This document shows positions 6,175 through 14,160 of a DNA stretch of 18,948 bases, piece after piece. Numbering within the stretch: the stretch's first letter is position 1; every line of letters begins with the position of its first letter. Below the pieces are notes generated by a model. The model had not been told where the DNA came from. It saw only the letters and a program-made list of their open reading frames with translations, and ran no database searches. The translations under genes were made by a program, and so were the position numbers. The DNA comes from Parachlamydiales bacterium (GTDB lineage Bacteria; Chlamydiota; Chlamydiia; Chlamydiales; SM23-39), in NCBI GenBank assembly GCA_003151315.1, contig PLXF01000125.1, positions 11,156 through 30,103 of the forward strand, read 5' to 3'.

Positions 6175-7524
6175 ATGGACATGATGGTTTTTGGAATTTT
6201 ACTTTTTGCTCTTCAGTGTATGTATTGGTTGATCGGTCGCAGAGCTTCCCAACAAATAGAAGGGAATAAAGATTATTTTCTCAGTGGTAGGGGAGTCTCT
6301 TTTTTTCCGCTGATGATGACTTTTTTGGCGACCCAGGTGGGGGGAGGGCTAGTCCTTGGAGCCGCCGATGAGGCGTTTCGGTACGGATGGAGCGTCCTTT
6401 TTTATCCTTTGGGAGTTGCTTTAGGTTTGATTATTTTAGGGTTGGGAGTCGGTCGCAAAATTGCCCAATTTCCCGTCTCCACAGTCGCCCAAATTCTCGA
6501 GGTGGTCTATCGATCCCCGCTCCTTAAAAAAATTGCCTCCCTCTTTTCCATCATCTCCCTCTTTATGATCCTCGTGGGTCAAATTGTGGGCTCCTATAAG
6601 TTTTTGTTAGCCATTGGATTTTCCAACCCCTTTTTATTTATCCTCTTTTGGACCACCGTGATCCTCTACACAGTGAGAGGGGGCTTAAAAGCGGTTATTT
6701 CCATTGATATTGCGCAAGCCGTTCTGTTTTCTGCCATATTTCTCTTCTGTTTTGCTTACATCAAATATAGCAGTCCCGTTATAGCCCCTGTCGCTTTCGA
6801 TTCGTTTGCCCTAGGATCGTCCAAGCTCACCTCTTGGCTTTTACTCCCTTTACTTTTTATGGTAATCGAACAAGATATGGGACAGCGCTGTTTCGCAGGA
6901 AAATCGCCCCGAGTGGTTTCTCAAGCCACCTTATGCGCCGGGATTCTTACGTTTCTCGTCGTTTTAGTCCCTGTCTATTTAGGCGTGGTGGGCCGCGCTC
7001 TAAATATCGACGTGCCTCCTGGCGCCAGCGTCTTGATGACGGTAATTGCCCAATTGACGAACCCTTGGGTGACAGCGATTGTAGGTTGCGCCGTTTTAGC
7101 CGCGATCATTTCCACAGCGACCTCGTTAATCAACGCGATCAGCTCGAATATCTCCCAAGATTTTTCCTTTTTTGAAAAAAGGGAAAACCCCCGAGTTGTG
7201 CAAGGGATAACCCTTGGCCTTTCGATTGGGGCGATCTTTTTTGCATTCTATTGCAACAACATCGTCGATGTTCTTTTGCAAAGTTATGAACTATCGGTCA
7301 GTTGCCTATTCGTTCCGATTTTCATCGCGCTATTTAAAAAACGGGGCTATTTTCTCTCTGGTCTTTTTTCCATCATGGCGGGACTTCTGGGGTTTTTTAT
7401 GTTCAAATTTATCTCAATTCCCTTTCCCACCGAGATCGTCAGCTTAGCCCTTTCGCTAGCAGGTTATGGAGTAGGAGAGTTAATAGAGCGGCTCCGAAGC
7501 CAAGAGATCGAGCAGACTCTCTAG
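6175..7524 (+). CDS. Sodium/solute symporter (SSS family)
   Basis: A 449-aa inner-membrane transporter with about a dozen hydrophobic helices, expected to couple Na+ entry to uptake of a small solute. Family signatures are clear: DYFLSGRGVSFFPLMMTFLA at the first helices, GGLKAVISIDIAQAVL in the middle, and IISTATSLINAISSNISQDF, which matches the Na+-site helix of PutP-like proteins (the Ser-Thr pair). Substrate cannot be read from the sequence; SSS members carry proline, pantothenate, sugars and other solutes. The ATG at 6175 has GAGG five bases upstream. The leader upstream contains a His-rich ORF and a hairpin, which would be consistent with an amino-acid (possibly histidine) substrate, but this is inference. 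It is followed immediately by a palindromic element. Confidence 0.9.
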   Translation: MDMMVFGILLFALQCMYWLIGRRASQQIEGNKDYFLSGRGVSFFPLMMTFLATQVGGGLVLGAADEAFRYGWSVLFYPLGVALGLIILGLGVGRKIAQFPVSTVAQILEVVYRSPLLKKIASLFSIISLFMILVGQIVGSYKFLLAIGFSNPFLFILFWTTVILYTVRGGLKAVISIDIAQAVLFSAIFLFCFAYIKYSSPVIAPVAFDSFALGSSKLTSWLLLPLLFMVIEQDMGQRCFAGKSPRVVSQATLCAGILTFLVVLVPVYLGVVGRALNIDVPPGASVLMTVIAQLTNPWVTAIVGCAVLAAIISTATSLINAISSNISQDFSFFEKRENPRVVQGITLGLSIGAIFFAFYCNNIVDVLLQSYELSVSCLFVPIFIALFKKRGYFLSGLFSIMAGLLGFFMFKFISIPFPTEIVSLALSLAGYGVGELIERLRSQEIEQTL

Positions 7525-7528
7525 GAGG

Positions 7529-7706
7529 AAACCATCCGTAGTTCAAGAATCGGTTTTTGAAGGCCATCTGCATCCCATAATTTCCATCCGTAAAAATAGC
7601 CCCCTATTTCTAATAGGGACTATTTTTTGCGCTGGCTACGCCTGATGAAAATTCTGGACGCTGCTTATGGCTCCAAAAACCGATTCTTGAATTACGAACG
7701 GTATAA
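7529..7706. repeat. Long palindromic (MITE-like) element, copy B
   Basis: This 178-bp copy matches element A (1301-1469) through both arms and interior (for example CATCTGCATCCCATAATTTC near 7564 and near 1339). The right arm (CCAAAAACCGATTCTTGAAT onward to GGTATAA) is complete; the left tip has diverged (AAACCATCCGTAG). It begins 4 bp after the symporter stop and ends 48 bp before the convergent gene's stop, so it fills a convergent intergenic space and could act as a bidirectional terminator. Confidence 0.8.
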
Positions 7707-7753
7707 GCACTTTCCTTTCTAGAAAATCGCTAATTTCACCATGAATATGATCC

Positions 7754-8791
7754 TTAAGGTACGGGGATTAAAGAATCGAATAGACCTTGCTTATCGAGTT
7801 TTGCGATCCAGATCTCATGATCCTGCCTTCCATAAGCCAGCCAGATGAACTGTTCATCTTGGATAAAACTGCCGGGAAAAACCACATGCAACGGTTTCCA
7901 TGTCCTGTAGTTAGGTCCGTGATAGAAATTTTTGCTCACAATAGGCTCAGCGCTTATCCGCGTAATCTGAAATGGGGGAATGGCAGAAAAGGTATAGGCG
8001 CCCATTACATAATGTAAGACGACCTTTCCCTTCGAATAGACAGAGGGCATATTGATCGAAGAGTGGAAAAAAGCAAGGTACTCATTTCCCGCTAAAAGCG
8101 CAGGCGTTCCCCCTCTAAGAACGCCCCAATCCCAAGGGGCGCAAGCGGAAGATTGGCAAAATGTCTCGCAGCAAGAAGTGCCCAATACAGGGCGGAGGAT
8201 CAGATGGGGGACGATACTATAAGCGAGATATAGCTCATTGTCATATTCAAAAGGGACCCAATTTTTTTCCGGACGCTGCCTATTTTCTTCCGTGTACTCG
8301 AGATAGCAATCGGGAGCGCCGGCCGTAAATTGATTCCCATCGAAAAAGAGCTCAACCTGATGGACGCGGCGAATCTCCGGGTTTAAGTAAGGAGATATCG
8401 TATTATTATAGATCAAAAAGAGGCGATCGCCGATCGCGATCGGCTTGGGTTCTTGTTGTTTGGAAGGAAAAGTTCTCCCCTTATATTCGATCTGCAAAAT
8501 CTGCGCATCCGAGCAGGGGGCTAACTGCTCATCCAGCCACACCACGCCCATTCCATCTGTTGAGCGGTTTTTAAGATCCCGCGCACGAAAAAAAAGGAGA
8601 GGTTCCCCTTTCCACCGAATCAAGGAAGGATTAAAAGCTAAAGGGTACCCCTCAATATGGATTTGCTTGGATTCTAAAACAAAATCCTGGGACATCTCCT
8701 CTAAGTCAGTGAGAGCCGGGTTAAAAGGATCTCCCCAAAGAGTGTGGGCATAGGAACATAAGACAACTAGAGCGGAAAGAAGACGACCCAT
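7754..8791 (-). CDS. Secreted five-bladed beta-propeller protein, GH130/GH43-like
   Basis: This 345-aa protein starts with a hydrophobic signal-like segment (residues 1-20, ending near HTLWG), so export to the periplasm is likely. The body has repeated blade-type motifs of glycosidase-like five-bladed propellers: NPSLIRWKGEPLLFFRARD, KNWVPFEYDNELYLAYS, RGGTPALL...EYLAFFHSS, AYTFSAIPPFQITRIS and VVFPGSF...WLAYGRQDHE. The pattern is closest to GH130-related phosphorylase/hydrolase-like proteins, but I cannot name a substrate or confirm catalytic residues. A cysteine cluster near residues 206-216 (CC, then two more Cys) suggests disulphides or metal binding. AGAGGAG close before the ATG supports the start. 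The CDP-ribitol-type enzyme lies upstream on the same strand, so a role in surface glycan processing is plausible (inference). Confidence 0.7.
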   Translation of the reverse strand: MGRLLSALVVLCSYAHTLWGDPFNPALTDLEEMSQDFVLESKQIHIEGYPLAFNPSLIRWKGEPLLFFRARDLKNRSTDGMGVVWLDEQLAPCSDAQILQIEYKGRTFPSKQQEPKPIAIGDRLFLIYNNTISPYLNPEIRRVHQVELFFDGNQFTAGAPDCYLEYTEENRQRPEKNWVPFEYDNELYLAYSIVPHLILRPVLGTSCCETFCQSSACAPWDWGVLRGGTPALLAGNEYLAFFHSSINMPSVYSKGKVVLHYVMGAYTFSAIPPFQITRISAEPIVSKNFYHGPNYRTWKPLHVVFPGSFIQDEQFIWLAYGRQDHEIWIAKLDKQGLFDSLIPVP

Positions 8792-8997
8792 AGACTCCTC
8801 TTTTATGTTAAGGTTTTATTTGTAAAATATATGATTTTTGTGAATACAGCAAAAATTTTTTATACAAATAGCCGTTAAGAAACTTGATCAAACAGCAACT
8901 CAATAGCTTACACACATAAAAATAGCAAAAGAACGGGAAAATCGACCGGAGCTTTTTATTTGGATAGAGGAGCCAGTTGCAAAGCTGACGCAGATTT

Positions 8998-10329
8998 TTA
9001 AGGCTTTTGGAGTGCATAGTGTTTTCGGACCTCTGTCAGAGAGCCTGTCGTCGTGTCGTCTTGTAAAAGAGCGAGGATTGCTTCGGCCACTTCGCGTGGC
9101 GAGAGCAACGATGCCTGTTCTTCCTGAGGAAAGTTGTGGCTTCTTAAGGTTGTACGGGTCCTTTGCGGGATGACGGCATGAATTTTTAAATCGGGCCACT
9201 CCTCCGCCAAAGCCTGTGTAAAATTGACGACAGCCGCTTTGGCGGCCGAATAGACCCCATAGTTTTTTCGCCCTCGAGAAAAAGAGGAAGAGGAGAGATT
9301 GATGATATGCCCCCCCTTGCGCACCTGAGCTTTTTGGCAGGCGATCACAAGGCCGGTAAAATTAACCCGTAAAAGATCCTCGATCTCTTGCGGCGCATGC
9401 AAAGCAAGCGGTTTGACAACTAAAAAGCCCGCGCAATTGATCAGTCCATCAATAGGACCCACCCGCTTTAACGATTCAGCAATCGAATCAGGTCGGGTCA
9501 AATCCAAGCCCGATCTTCGGGAGAGGGCAACCGCCTCTGCCCCTAGTTCTTCCAACAAAGAGCAAACAGCCGCACCGATCCCCCCGAACCCTCCAATAAC
9601 GGCATATTTTTTCCCCTTCACCGACCCTTTCCCCTCCAATGCCCTCTTTCTTTTAATTCGGAACAACTGTTCAGCCAAAAATAGATCGAGCTCGGTGGTG
9701 ATTTTGATATTGTGCTCATCGCCCATCACAACGCCCACCTCTTTTCCTAGCGCCAGTACAAGGCGGCAATCATCCGAAGCGTTAACCACTCCCTCTTGCA
9801 CGGCTCTCTCATGCGCCTGCCATACCACCTCGAACCGAAATGTTTGGGGCGTTTGCCCTCGGAGCAGCTCTTCTCGCAGCGGGATATTCGCAATCTTCTC
9901 TTTTCCCGGAGCAAAAACCAAGGTATCGGCGGAAGGGATACACGTATCGACCGCGCCCCATCGTAAAGCGCCCCGCACATTGTCTTCCAAGATGGCCGTC
10001 GAGACAAAAGGTCTTACCGCATCATGGATCAATACAACATCAACCCCTTTCAATCTTTGGAGAGCCAGAAAGGAGGATTCCTGTCTTGTTTTGCCACCCT
10101 TGATTACGCGTATTCGCCCATTGACCTCTTTTTGCACCCGTTCGATCCAATCTGCATGGCAAGCCAAGACGATTTCATCGATCCACGGGCATTGTAAAAA
10201 CTGTTCGAGGGTATGGACAAAAATCTCTTTGCCGGCGAGTCGATGGAACTGTTTAGGCAGATCGCTACCGAAGCGCCGCCCTTCGCCGCCCATCAGCAAA
10301 ATGGCACCGACCTTTGAATTTTCCCACAT
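8998..10329 (-). CDS. Bifunctional cytidylyltransferase/SDR reductase (CDP-ribitol synthesis, Bcs1-like)
   Basis: A 443-aa fusion. Residues 1-225 are an IspD/TarI-type cytidylyltransferase (MGGEGRRFGSDLPKQF nucleotide loop, HDAVRPF at 102-108, GQTPQTF at 158-164, NIKITTELDL at 207-216). Residues 240-443 are a short-chain dehydrogenase with GGFGGIG (246-252), NCAG (298-301), Asn323, the Ser345-349 cluster and YSAAK (Tyr360, Lys364). The late PQRTRT motif resembles the NPQRT-type motif of Haemophilus Bcs1. In that family the reductase makes ribitol 5-phosphate from ribulose 5-phosphate and the transferase makes CDP-ribitol. The TarI-like GAVDTxIxxxDT and GQTPQ context argues against a true MEP-pathway IspD, though annotation pipelines may call it IspD. 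AGGAG nine bases before the ATG supports the start. Confidence 0.82.
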   Translation of the reverse strand: MWENSKVGAILLMGGEGRRFGSDLPKQFHRLAGKEIFVHTLEQFLQCPWIDEIVLACHADWIERVQKEVNGRIRVIKGGKTRQESSFLALQRLKGVDVVLIHDAVRPFVSTAILEDNVRGALRWGAVDTCIPSADTLVFAPGKEKIANIPLREELLRGQTPQTFRFEVVWQAHERAVQEGVVNASDDCRLVLALGKEVGVVMGDEHNIKITTELDLFLAEQLFRIKRKRALEGKGSVKGKKYAVIGGFGGIGAAVCSLLEELGAEAVALSRRSGLDLTRPDSIAESLKRVGPIDGLINCAGFLVVKPLALHAPQEIEDLLRVNFTGLVIACQKAQVRKGGHIINLSSSSFSRGRKNYGVYSAAKAAVVNFTQALAEEWPDLKIHAVIPQRTRTTLRSHNFPQEEQASLLSPREVAEAILALLQDDTTTGSLTEVRKHYALQKP

Positions 10330-10407
10330 GAATGAACGCTCCTGCTGGCGGATACTATATCACTTGAGAGAAAAAGCAAGGAGACCTATTCTAAAACGGA
10401 AAATCCC

Positions 10408-10480
10408 GCCTGAATAGCTCAGTTGGTAGAGCAGCGCATTCGTAATGCGAAGGTCGTCAGTTCGATTCTGGCTTCAGGCA
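10408..10480 (+). tRNA. tRNA-Thr (anticodon CGU), integration site of a mobile element
   Basis: A full cloverleaf can be drawn: acceptor GCCTGAA/TTCAGGC, D arm GCTC/GAGC, anticodon loop TTCGTAA with anticodon CGT, and T arm GTCAG-TTCGATT-CTGGC, with discriminator A. The top pair of the anticodon stem is a G-A mismatch. CCA is not encoded in the correct register (an extra A precedes it). Its 3' 43 nt are repeated at 16593-16635 as the far end of the integrated element, so the 3' half of this tRNA was probably supplied by the element. Confidence 0.93.
10438..10480 (+). repeat. attL direct repeat (3' part of tRNA-Thr)
   Basis: This 43-bp segment covers the anticodon to the discriminator base. 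It recurs in direct orientation at 16593-16635 with three mismatches. A tyrosine integrase gene starts 32 bp downstream, the usual arrangement for tRNA-targeting elements. Confidence 0.85.
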
Positions 10481-10511
10481 ACCATCAATTCTTGAGCCCG
10501 TTTTAGGAGGT

Positions 10512-11795
10512 ATGTCCGAGGCCAGCCCATTAGGTCCTCCAGATTGCAGTTTTTCGGCAAAACCACTGCCGTGGACCAATCCTGGACCAAATGAGCACAG
10601 CAAGCCACAGGAACCTACAGCAAGTTCCTCCTCTGCAACAGCAGCTGACCCAATTTTTAAACTAAAAAATAGGGTCATCACAATGAAGCAGTTAGAAGCA
10701 CTTAAAAAGCGGTTGCCGCCCGGCATAGATATTCGTATTAGCTCCAAGAACGCCATTACATTCCGCGCCCGATTCCGCCGCACAGGCCTCCCTGATCTCA
10801 TCAAAACTTTCGCGGACGCTAAGACAGCCCAAAAATGGCTCAACGAACAACAGCGCAACCTCGATCTAGGGGTTTATCTCCCTAATGCTCTCGCTGCTAA
10901 AAAAACCTTTGCTGATGCAATCGCTCGTTACTACAAAGAAGAACTGCCTAAAAAGGGCAATGATGCGCGCAACCGGCAACATCACCTCGATTGGTGGAAC
11001 TTTCACCTCGGCACTTATCCCCTCAGCCAAGTCCGTCCTTCCGTTATCAAAGAAACCATCGCCATACTTGAAACGGAGGAGTCAGCGAAGAAAATCAAAC
11101 GCGCTCCTGGCACGGTTGTGCGCTACATCGCCTCCCTCTCTCATCTTCTTTCAACCGCCTACAAAGAATGGGAATGGATTCCTGAAAATCCCGTCTCCAA
11201 AATCTCCAAGCCTTCTCTCTCCAATGCACGTCAACGTTATCTCTCTCGTGAAGAGCACGCAGCGTTGTTAGTTGAGGTTAAAAAGAGCAAATGCCCGGTT
11301 CTTCTTCCAATCGTGGTCTTGGCACTCTCCTCTGGCATGAGAGCGGGAGAGATCATGCATCTCACTTGGGAAGATGTCGATTTCGTGGAAGAAGTTATTC
11401 GCCTACGCACTTCCAAAAATGGAGAGCCGCGCATAGTGCCTTTGAGAGGTTACGCTCAAATCCTTCTTGCTGATCTTCGAAGCAAAGCAGGCAATCCTTC
11501 TGAAAAGGCATTGCTGTTTCCTTCTCCGAATGAGTCAACGAGACCTTACGATATCCGAAGCGCATGGGAAGCCGCTCTGAAACGGGCTAAGATTGAGGAC
11601 TTTCATCTACATGACACTAGGCATGTCACGGCGACAACACTTCGCAAGCAAGGTAAAGATCTCTATGAAATTGGCGCGCTGCTAGGACATAAGGATGCCC
11701 GTAGCACTGCTCGCTATACCCATATACAAACCGAACGAAAAACGAAAATGGTCGAAGATCTCGACCGAGAACTTTTTGGGAGTGCAATTTTATGA
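10512..11795 (+). CDS. int: Tyrosine site-specific integrase
   Basis: This enzyme would catalyse integration and excision at the adjacent tRNA-Thr. The catalytic domain shows Arg276 in SSGMRAGE, Lys in LRTSKNGEPR, His367 and Arg370 in HLHDTRH, LLGHKD, and nucleophile Tyr402 in TARYTH. A SAM-like core-binding domain precedes it (about 130-235). The first 57 residues are Ser/Pro/Ala-rich and have no domain character. The ATG at 10512 has GGAGG only one base away, which is too close, so the ATG at 10683 (AGGG nine bases upstream) may be the true start, giving a 370-aa protein of usual size. The stop overlaps the next gene's ATG (ATGA at 11792-11795), so the two are probably translationally coupled. 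Confidence 0.93.
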   Translation: MSEASPLGPPDCSFSAKPLPWTNPGPNEHSKPQEPTASSSSATAADPIFKLKNRVITMKQLEALKKRLPPGIDIRISSKNAITFRARFRRTGLPDLIKTFADAKTAQKWLNEQQRNLDLGVYLPNALAAKKTFADAIARYYKEELPKKGNDARNRQHHLDWWNFHLGTYPLSQVRPSVIKETIAILETEESAKKIKRAPGTVVRYIASLSHLLSTAYKEWEWIPENPVSKISKPSLSNARQRYLSREEHAALLVEVKKSKCPVLLPIVVLALSSGMRAGEIMHLTWEDVDFVEEVIRLRTSKNGEPRIVPLRGYAQILLADLRSKAGNPSEKALLFPSPNESTRPYDIRSAWEAALKRAKIEDFHLHDTRHVTATTLRKQGKDLYEIGALLGHKDARSTARYTHIQTERKTKMVEDLDRELFGSAIL

Positions 11796-12442
11796 GTCTA
11801 GAAATTTCTTCTTTTGATTCTAAATGGTTAGAACGTGGATGGTGGACTGCTGCAGAGGCATTTTGTGTATTTGTTGGTTATCCTCCCGACACCCGGAATA
11901 ATGGCTATGTTTTTCAAGCACTCACTATAAAGTTTGATCATATATATGATCTTGTTGTTTCAGCAGAGATAGATGGCCTTATTCAGGATATGACAAGACT
12001 ACCTTCTTGCGACATTTTGAAAGCTCCCTGCAAAAGTTGGATTGCTTGGGGCCGCACAAAGACATCAATTGCTCAAAATCTAAGCTCTGAACTTATCGAA
12101 GCAGTCGGCTTAAAAGAGATACGTAAAGAGCGCACTAATGAATCGTATCGTCCGGACAATGAAAAAGTGATCAAGGCTGCATTTCTTGCCACTGCTAGAA
12201 TTGCTTTACACCTCTGTCTTAAGGCCCGGTTAGACGATATTGAGTCTTTGTTCAATAGGACGAATATTTCACATGTTTTGCCTAGTTCAAAAACATTAAG
12301 AAACTGGCTGAAAGAAGCCGACATTCGTTTGAGCTCTACCACTCCTTCAAAGGCTACAATACAGGAAACACTAACAACGCTAAAAATATTGCTTCCAGCA
12401 CCTGAAGCTAAAAATGCATCTCTTCCCTTAGAAAAGAGCTAG
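11792..12442 (+). CDS. Unknown element protein (216 aa)
   Basis: I do not recognise a family. The start ATG overlaps the integrase stop by four bases, implying co-translation. The N-terminus has WLERGWWTAAEAFCVFVGYPP, a pattern seen at the start of some mobile-element proteins of unknown role. A central segment (LDDIESLFNRTNISHVLPSSKTLRNWLKEADI, about 145-180) looks like a helix-turn-helix, because SSKTLRNWLKEADI resembles a recognition helix. A DNA-binding or regulatory role is therefore possible. The tail is low-complexity. A strong hairpin follows the stop, which would separate integrase expression from the replication genes. Confidence 0.7.
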   Translation: MSLEISSFDSKWLERGWWTAAEAFCVFVGYPPDTRNNGYVFQALTIKFDHIYDLVVSAEIDGLIQDMTRLPSCDILKAPCKSWIAWGRTKTSIAQNLSSELIEAVGLKEIRKERTNESYRPDNEKVIKAAFLATARIALHLCLKARLDDIESLFNRTNISHVLPSSKTLRNWLKEADIRLSSTTPSKATIQETLTTLKILLPAPEAKNASLPLEKS

Positions 12443-12459
12443 AAATTCCTAAGATGCTC

Positions 12460-12488
12460 CCCACCAGTGAAAAAACTTCACTGGCGGG
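12460..12488. terminator. Hairpin between integrase operon and replication operon
   Basis: CCCACCAGTGAA (12460-12471) and TTCACTGGCGGG (12477-12488) form a 12-bp stem with one A-C mismatch and a 5-nt A-rich loop. It follows the 216-aa gene by 17 bp. No U-tract of note follows, so termination may be partial or factor-dependent. Confidence 0.5.
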
Positions 12489-12549
12489 AATCTCATTTAA
12501 TCCGAATATTTTGTCTAATTTCTTTCATAACGCAGATTAAGGAGCGCTT

Positions 12550-12774
12550 ATGATTGATGACAAAAAGAACACTAGATTGATCCCGCTGACAAAATGGAAT
12601 GATTACCATGTCTGGCCTTCATTAGGAGGGTTGAGACATTTGTACGCCTTTAGAACCAAAAAAGAATGCGAGAAAATTTTTTTCAAAGCTGCTGGCCGGG
12701 TCTTAATAGATGAGGAAGCATTTTTTGATTGGGCGCGCGATAGCCGACCTTCTTTGGCAGACTCTAGGAAATAA
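12550..12774 (+). CDS. AlpA/excisionase-like small DNA-binding protein
   Basis: This 74-aa protein has a winged-HTH pattern typical of mobile-element excisionases: IPLTKWNDYHVWPSLGGLRH followed by a linker and AGRVLIDEEAFFDWA at about 48-62. Such proteins bend DNA at att sites to direct excision and sometimes regulate the integrase or the next genes. AAGGAG seven bases before the ATG is a strong ribosome binding site and supports the start. It opens the replication gene cluster, 11 bp before the initiator gene, the usual position of alpA-type regulators. The TTACGAGTAA repeats near attR are candidate binding sites (inference). Confidence 0.75.
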   Translation: MIDDKKNTRLIPLTKWNDYHVWPSLGGLRHLYAFRTKKECEKIFFKAAGRVLIDEEAFFDWARDSRPSLADSRK

Positions 12775-12785
12775 CGGTAAAGCCA

Positions 12786-13580
12786 ATGAACGGATACTTC
12801 CGAATACCACGTTCATTAACTAGAGCTCCGCTGTGGAGGGATGCTGATCCTAAAGTTAGGATCATTTTTTTGACAATTTTAGATCATACGCTTTTTGTAG
12901 AAACACAGTTCGATGACCATGGAAGGGTACTCACATTACTCCCTGGACAGTTCTGTGCTTCTCTAGAAGAAATTGCGCGGTTATGCGGCAAAACAATTAC
13001 TAGAGTGCATGTTCAAAGAGGCTTGAAGCGATTAAAAAAGTTCGGATTTTTGAAGCATGAAGTGATACATGTCAAAACTGTTGTAACTATTACGCATATA
13101 GATACATATGATTTGATCTATAAAGTAGCTGATGCAAGATCTGATCCGAGAATGATGCAAGAAAGATACAACCATGAGACGCAAAGGGAGAATGAGATGA
13201 ATGAGGAGAAGGAAGGAAAAGAGAATCTTGCTCAATCAGGCAAGTTGTCTAGCAAAGCCGGTGACATAGCTTTCTCATTTGAAAAGAGAGCTTTTGAAAA
13301 CATTCTTGAAATAGATATGCAGAGCTGGGGAGAAGTATATCCGGCGGTGAATCTCAGAAAAGAATTGCTGCTAATGGTGGAATGGTGCCTCGGTAATCCC
13401 ACTAAAGCTAAATCCAAAAAGCTATGGCGCAAATTCATTGCAAATTGGCTTTCTAAGCGCAATGAAGAAAACATCAACAAGCAGGCTCGATCGCAGAGTC
13501 ATAAAACATGTGATGGAATAGAGAGAGATACTGCAGCATCTGATCCGAGTAAAGTATTCGATTTTTCGGAGGAGGTATGA
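12786..13580 (+). CDS. Phage-type replication initiator (replisome organiser)
   Basis: The 264-aa protein has an N-terminal winged-HTH domain (about 1-105: GYFRIPRSLTRAPLWRDAD, LLPGQFCASLEEIARLCGKT, QRGLKRLKKFGFLKHE) as in phage replication proteins, a charged flexible centre (about 125-155, Glu/Lys/Asn-rich) and a C-terminal segment with ELLLMVEWCLGNPTKAKSKK and WRKFIANWLSKRNE, the helicase-loader-interacting type tail seen in such proteins. It would bind the element's origin and recruit the DnaC-like loader encoded next, whose ATG overlaps its stop. No strong Shine-Dalgarno is seen before the ATG at 12786, so it may be coupled to the gene upstream. Confidence 0.78.
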   Translation: MNGYFRIPRSLTRAPLWRDADPKVRIIFLTILDHTLFVETQFDDHGRVLTLLPGQFCASLEEIARLCGKTITRVHVQRGLKRLKKFGFLKHEVIHVKTVVTITHIDTYDLIYKVADARSDPRMMQERYNHETQRENEMNEEKEGKENLAQSGKLSSKAGDIAFSFEKRAFENILEIDMQSWGEVYPAVNLRKELLLMVEWCLGNPTKAKSKKLWRKFIANWLSKRNEENINKQARSQSHKTCDGIERDTAASDPSKVFDFSEEV

Positions 13581-14125
13581 GTTGGGAAGATAGCGCTAGA
13601 GGATTTAACATAGGCACGATGTATTGGGATGCCCACTTAAATAATGCGCACCTACTGCCAAAAAAGCTGGTGGACTATGCACAAGGCTGGCTCAATAAAT
13701 CAAATAGAGAATCTTTATATCTTGTAGGAGTGCCTGGTTGTGGGAAAACGTATTTCTCAGTAGCTCTTTGGAAAGGGTTGTTTGAAAGAAATGAGTTTGG
13801 GATTTTTGTGAAAAGTGGAGATCTTGATTTGGAGCTACTTCAAGCGATTAGAGATGGAGATGAATTTAGCGTTTTACGAAAGTATGCTGAAGTCGATGTT
13901 CTTTTCATTGATGATTTTGGAGTCGAGAGAGAGTCTGATCGGATGATACGGCAATGGTATTCCATCATAGATAGTCGAATAGGGAATAATCGCCCTACCA
14001 TAATCTCTTCTAACCGAAAGAAGAATGAGGCGAGCTCTGATCCTCGGATTATATCGAGGCTGGAATTGGCTTTAGAGCTAAAATTTCCTGGAAAGGACCT
14101 GCGAAAAACTATTAAGATTCAATGA
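13577..14125 (+). CDS. DnaC-like helicase-loader ATPase
   Basis: A 182-aa AAA+ ATPase of DnaC/IstB type that would load the host replicative helicase (DnaB) at the element's origin. Walker A is GVPGCGKT (51-58), Walker B is VLFIDD (108-113), sensor-1 Asn lies in TIISSN (141-146), and an arginine-rich segment IISRLE follows. It is shorter than E. coli DnaC (about 245 aa), mainly at the N-terminus, where the DnaB-contact region would be. GGAGGAGG just before the ATG and the ATGA overlap with the initiator show tight co-expression. IstB is excluded because there is no IstA partner and the partner is a replication initiator. Confidence 0.82.
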   Translation: MSWEDSARGFNIGTMYWDAHLNNAHLLPKKLVDYAQGWLNKSNRESLYLVGVPGCGKTYFSVALWKGLFERNEFGIFVKSGDLDLELLQAIRDGDEFSVLRKYAEVDVLFIDDFGVERESDRMIRQWYSIIDSRIGNNRPTIISSNRKKNEASSDPRIISRLELALELKFPGKDLRKTIKIQ

Positions 14126-14160
14126 GATGATTTCTTTTCTACTGTCTAAAAAAGGGAATT

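Noticed and set aside
6175..7524. Assignment as proline permease PutP or pantothenate permease PanF
   Set aside because: The family is clear but no substrate-defining residues can be assigned by eye, so no gene symbol is given.
8808..9017. 69-codon ORF on - strand overlapping the end of the fusion gene
   Set aside because: AT-rich intergenic translation (Lys/Leu/Phe/Tyr-rich), overlaps the 3' end of a real gene and has no recognisable motif.
9413..10417. 334-codon ORF on + strand
   Set aside because: It lies antisense to the well-supported cytidylyltransferase/SDR gene and its Ser/Pro/Arg-rich translation is typical of a shadow frame.
13577..14125. IstB transposition helper
   Set aside because: Walker motifs also fit IstB, but there is no IstA transposase or IS ends; overlap with a replication initiator supports a DnaC-like role.
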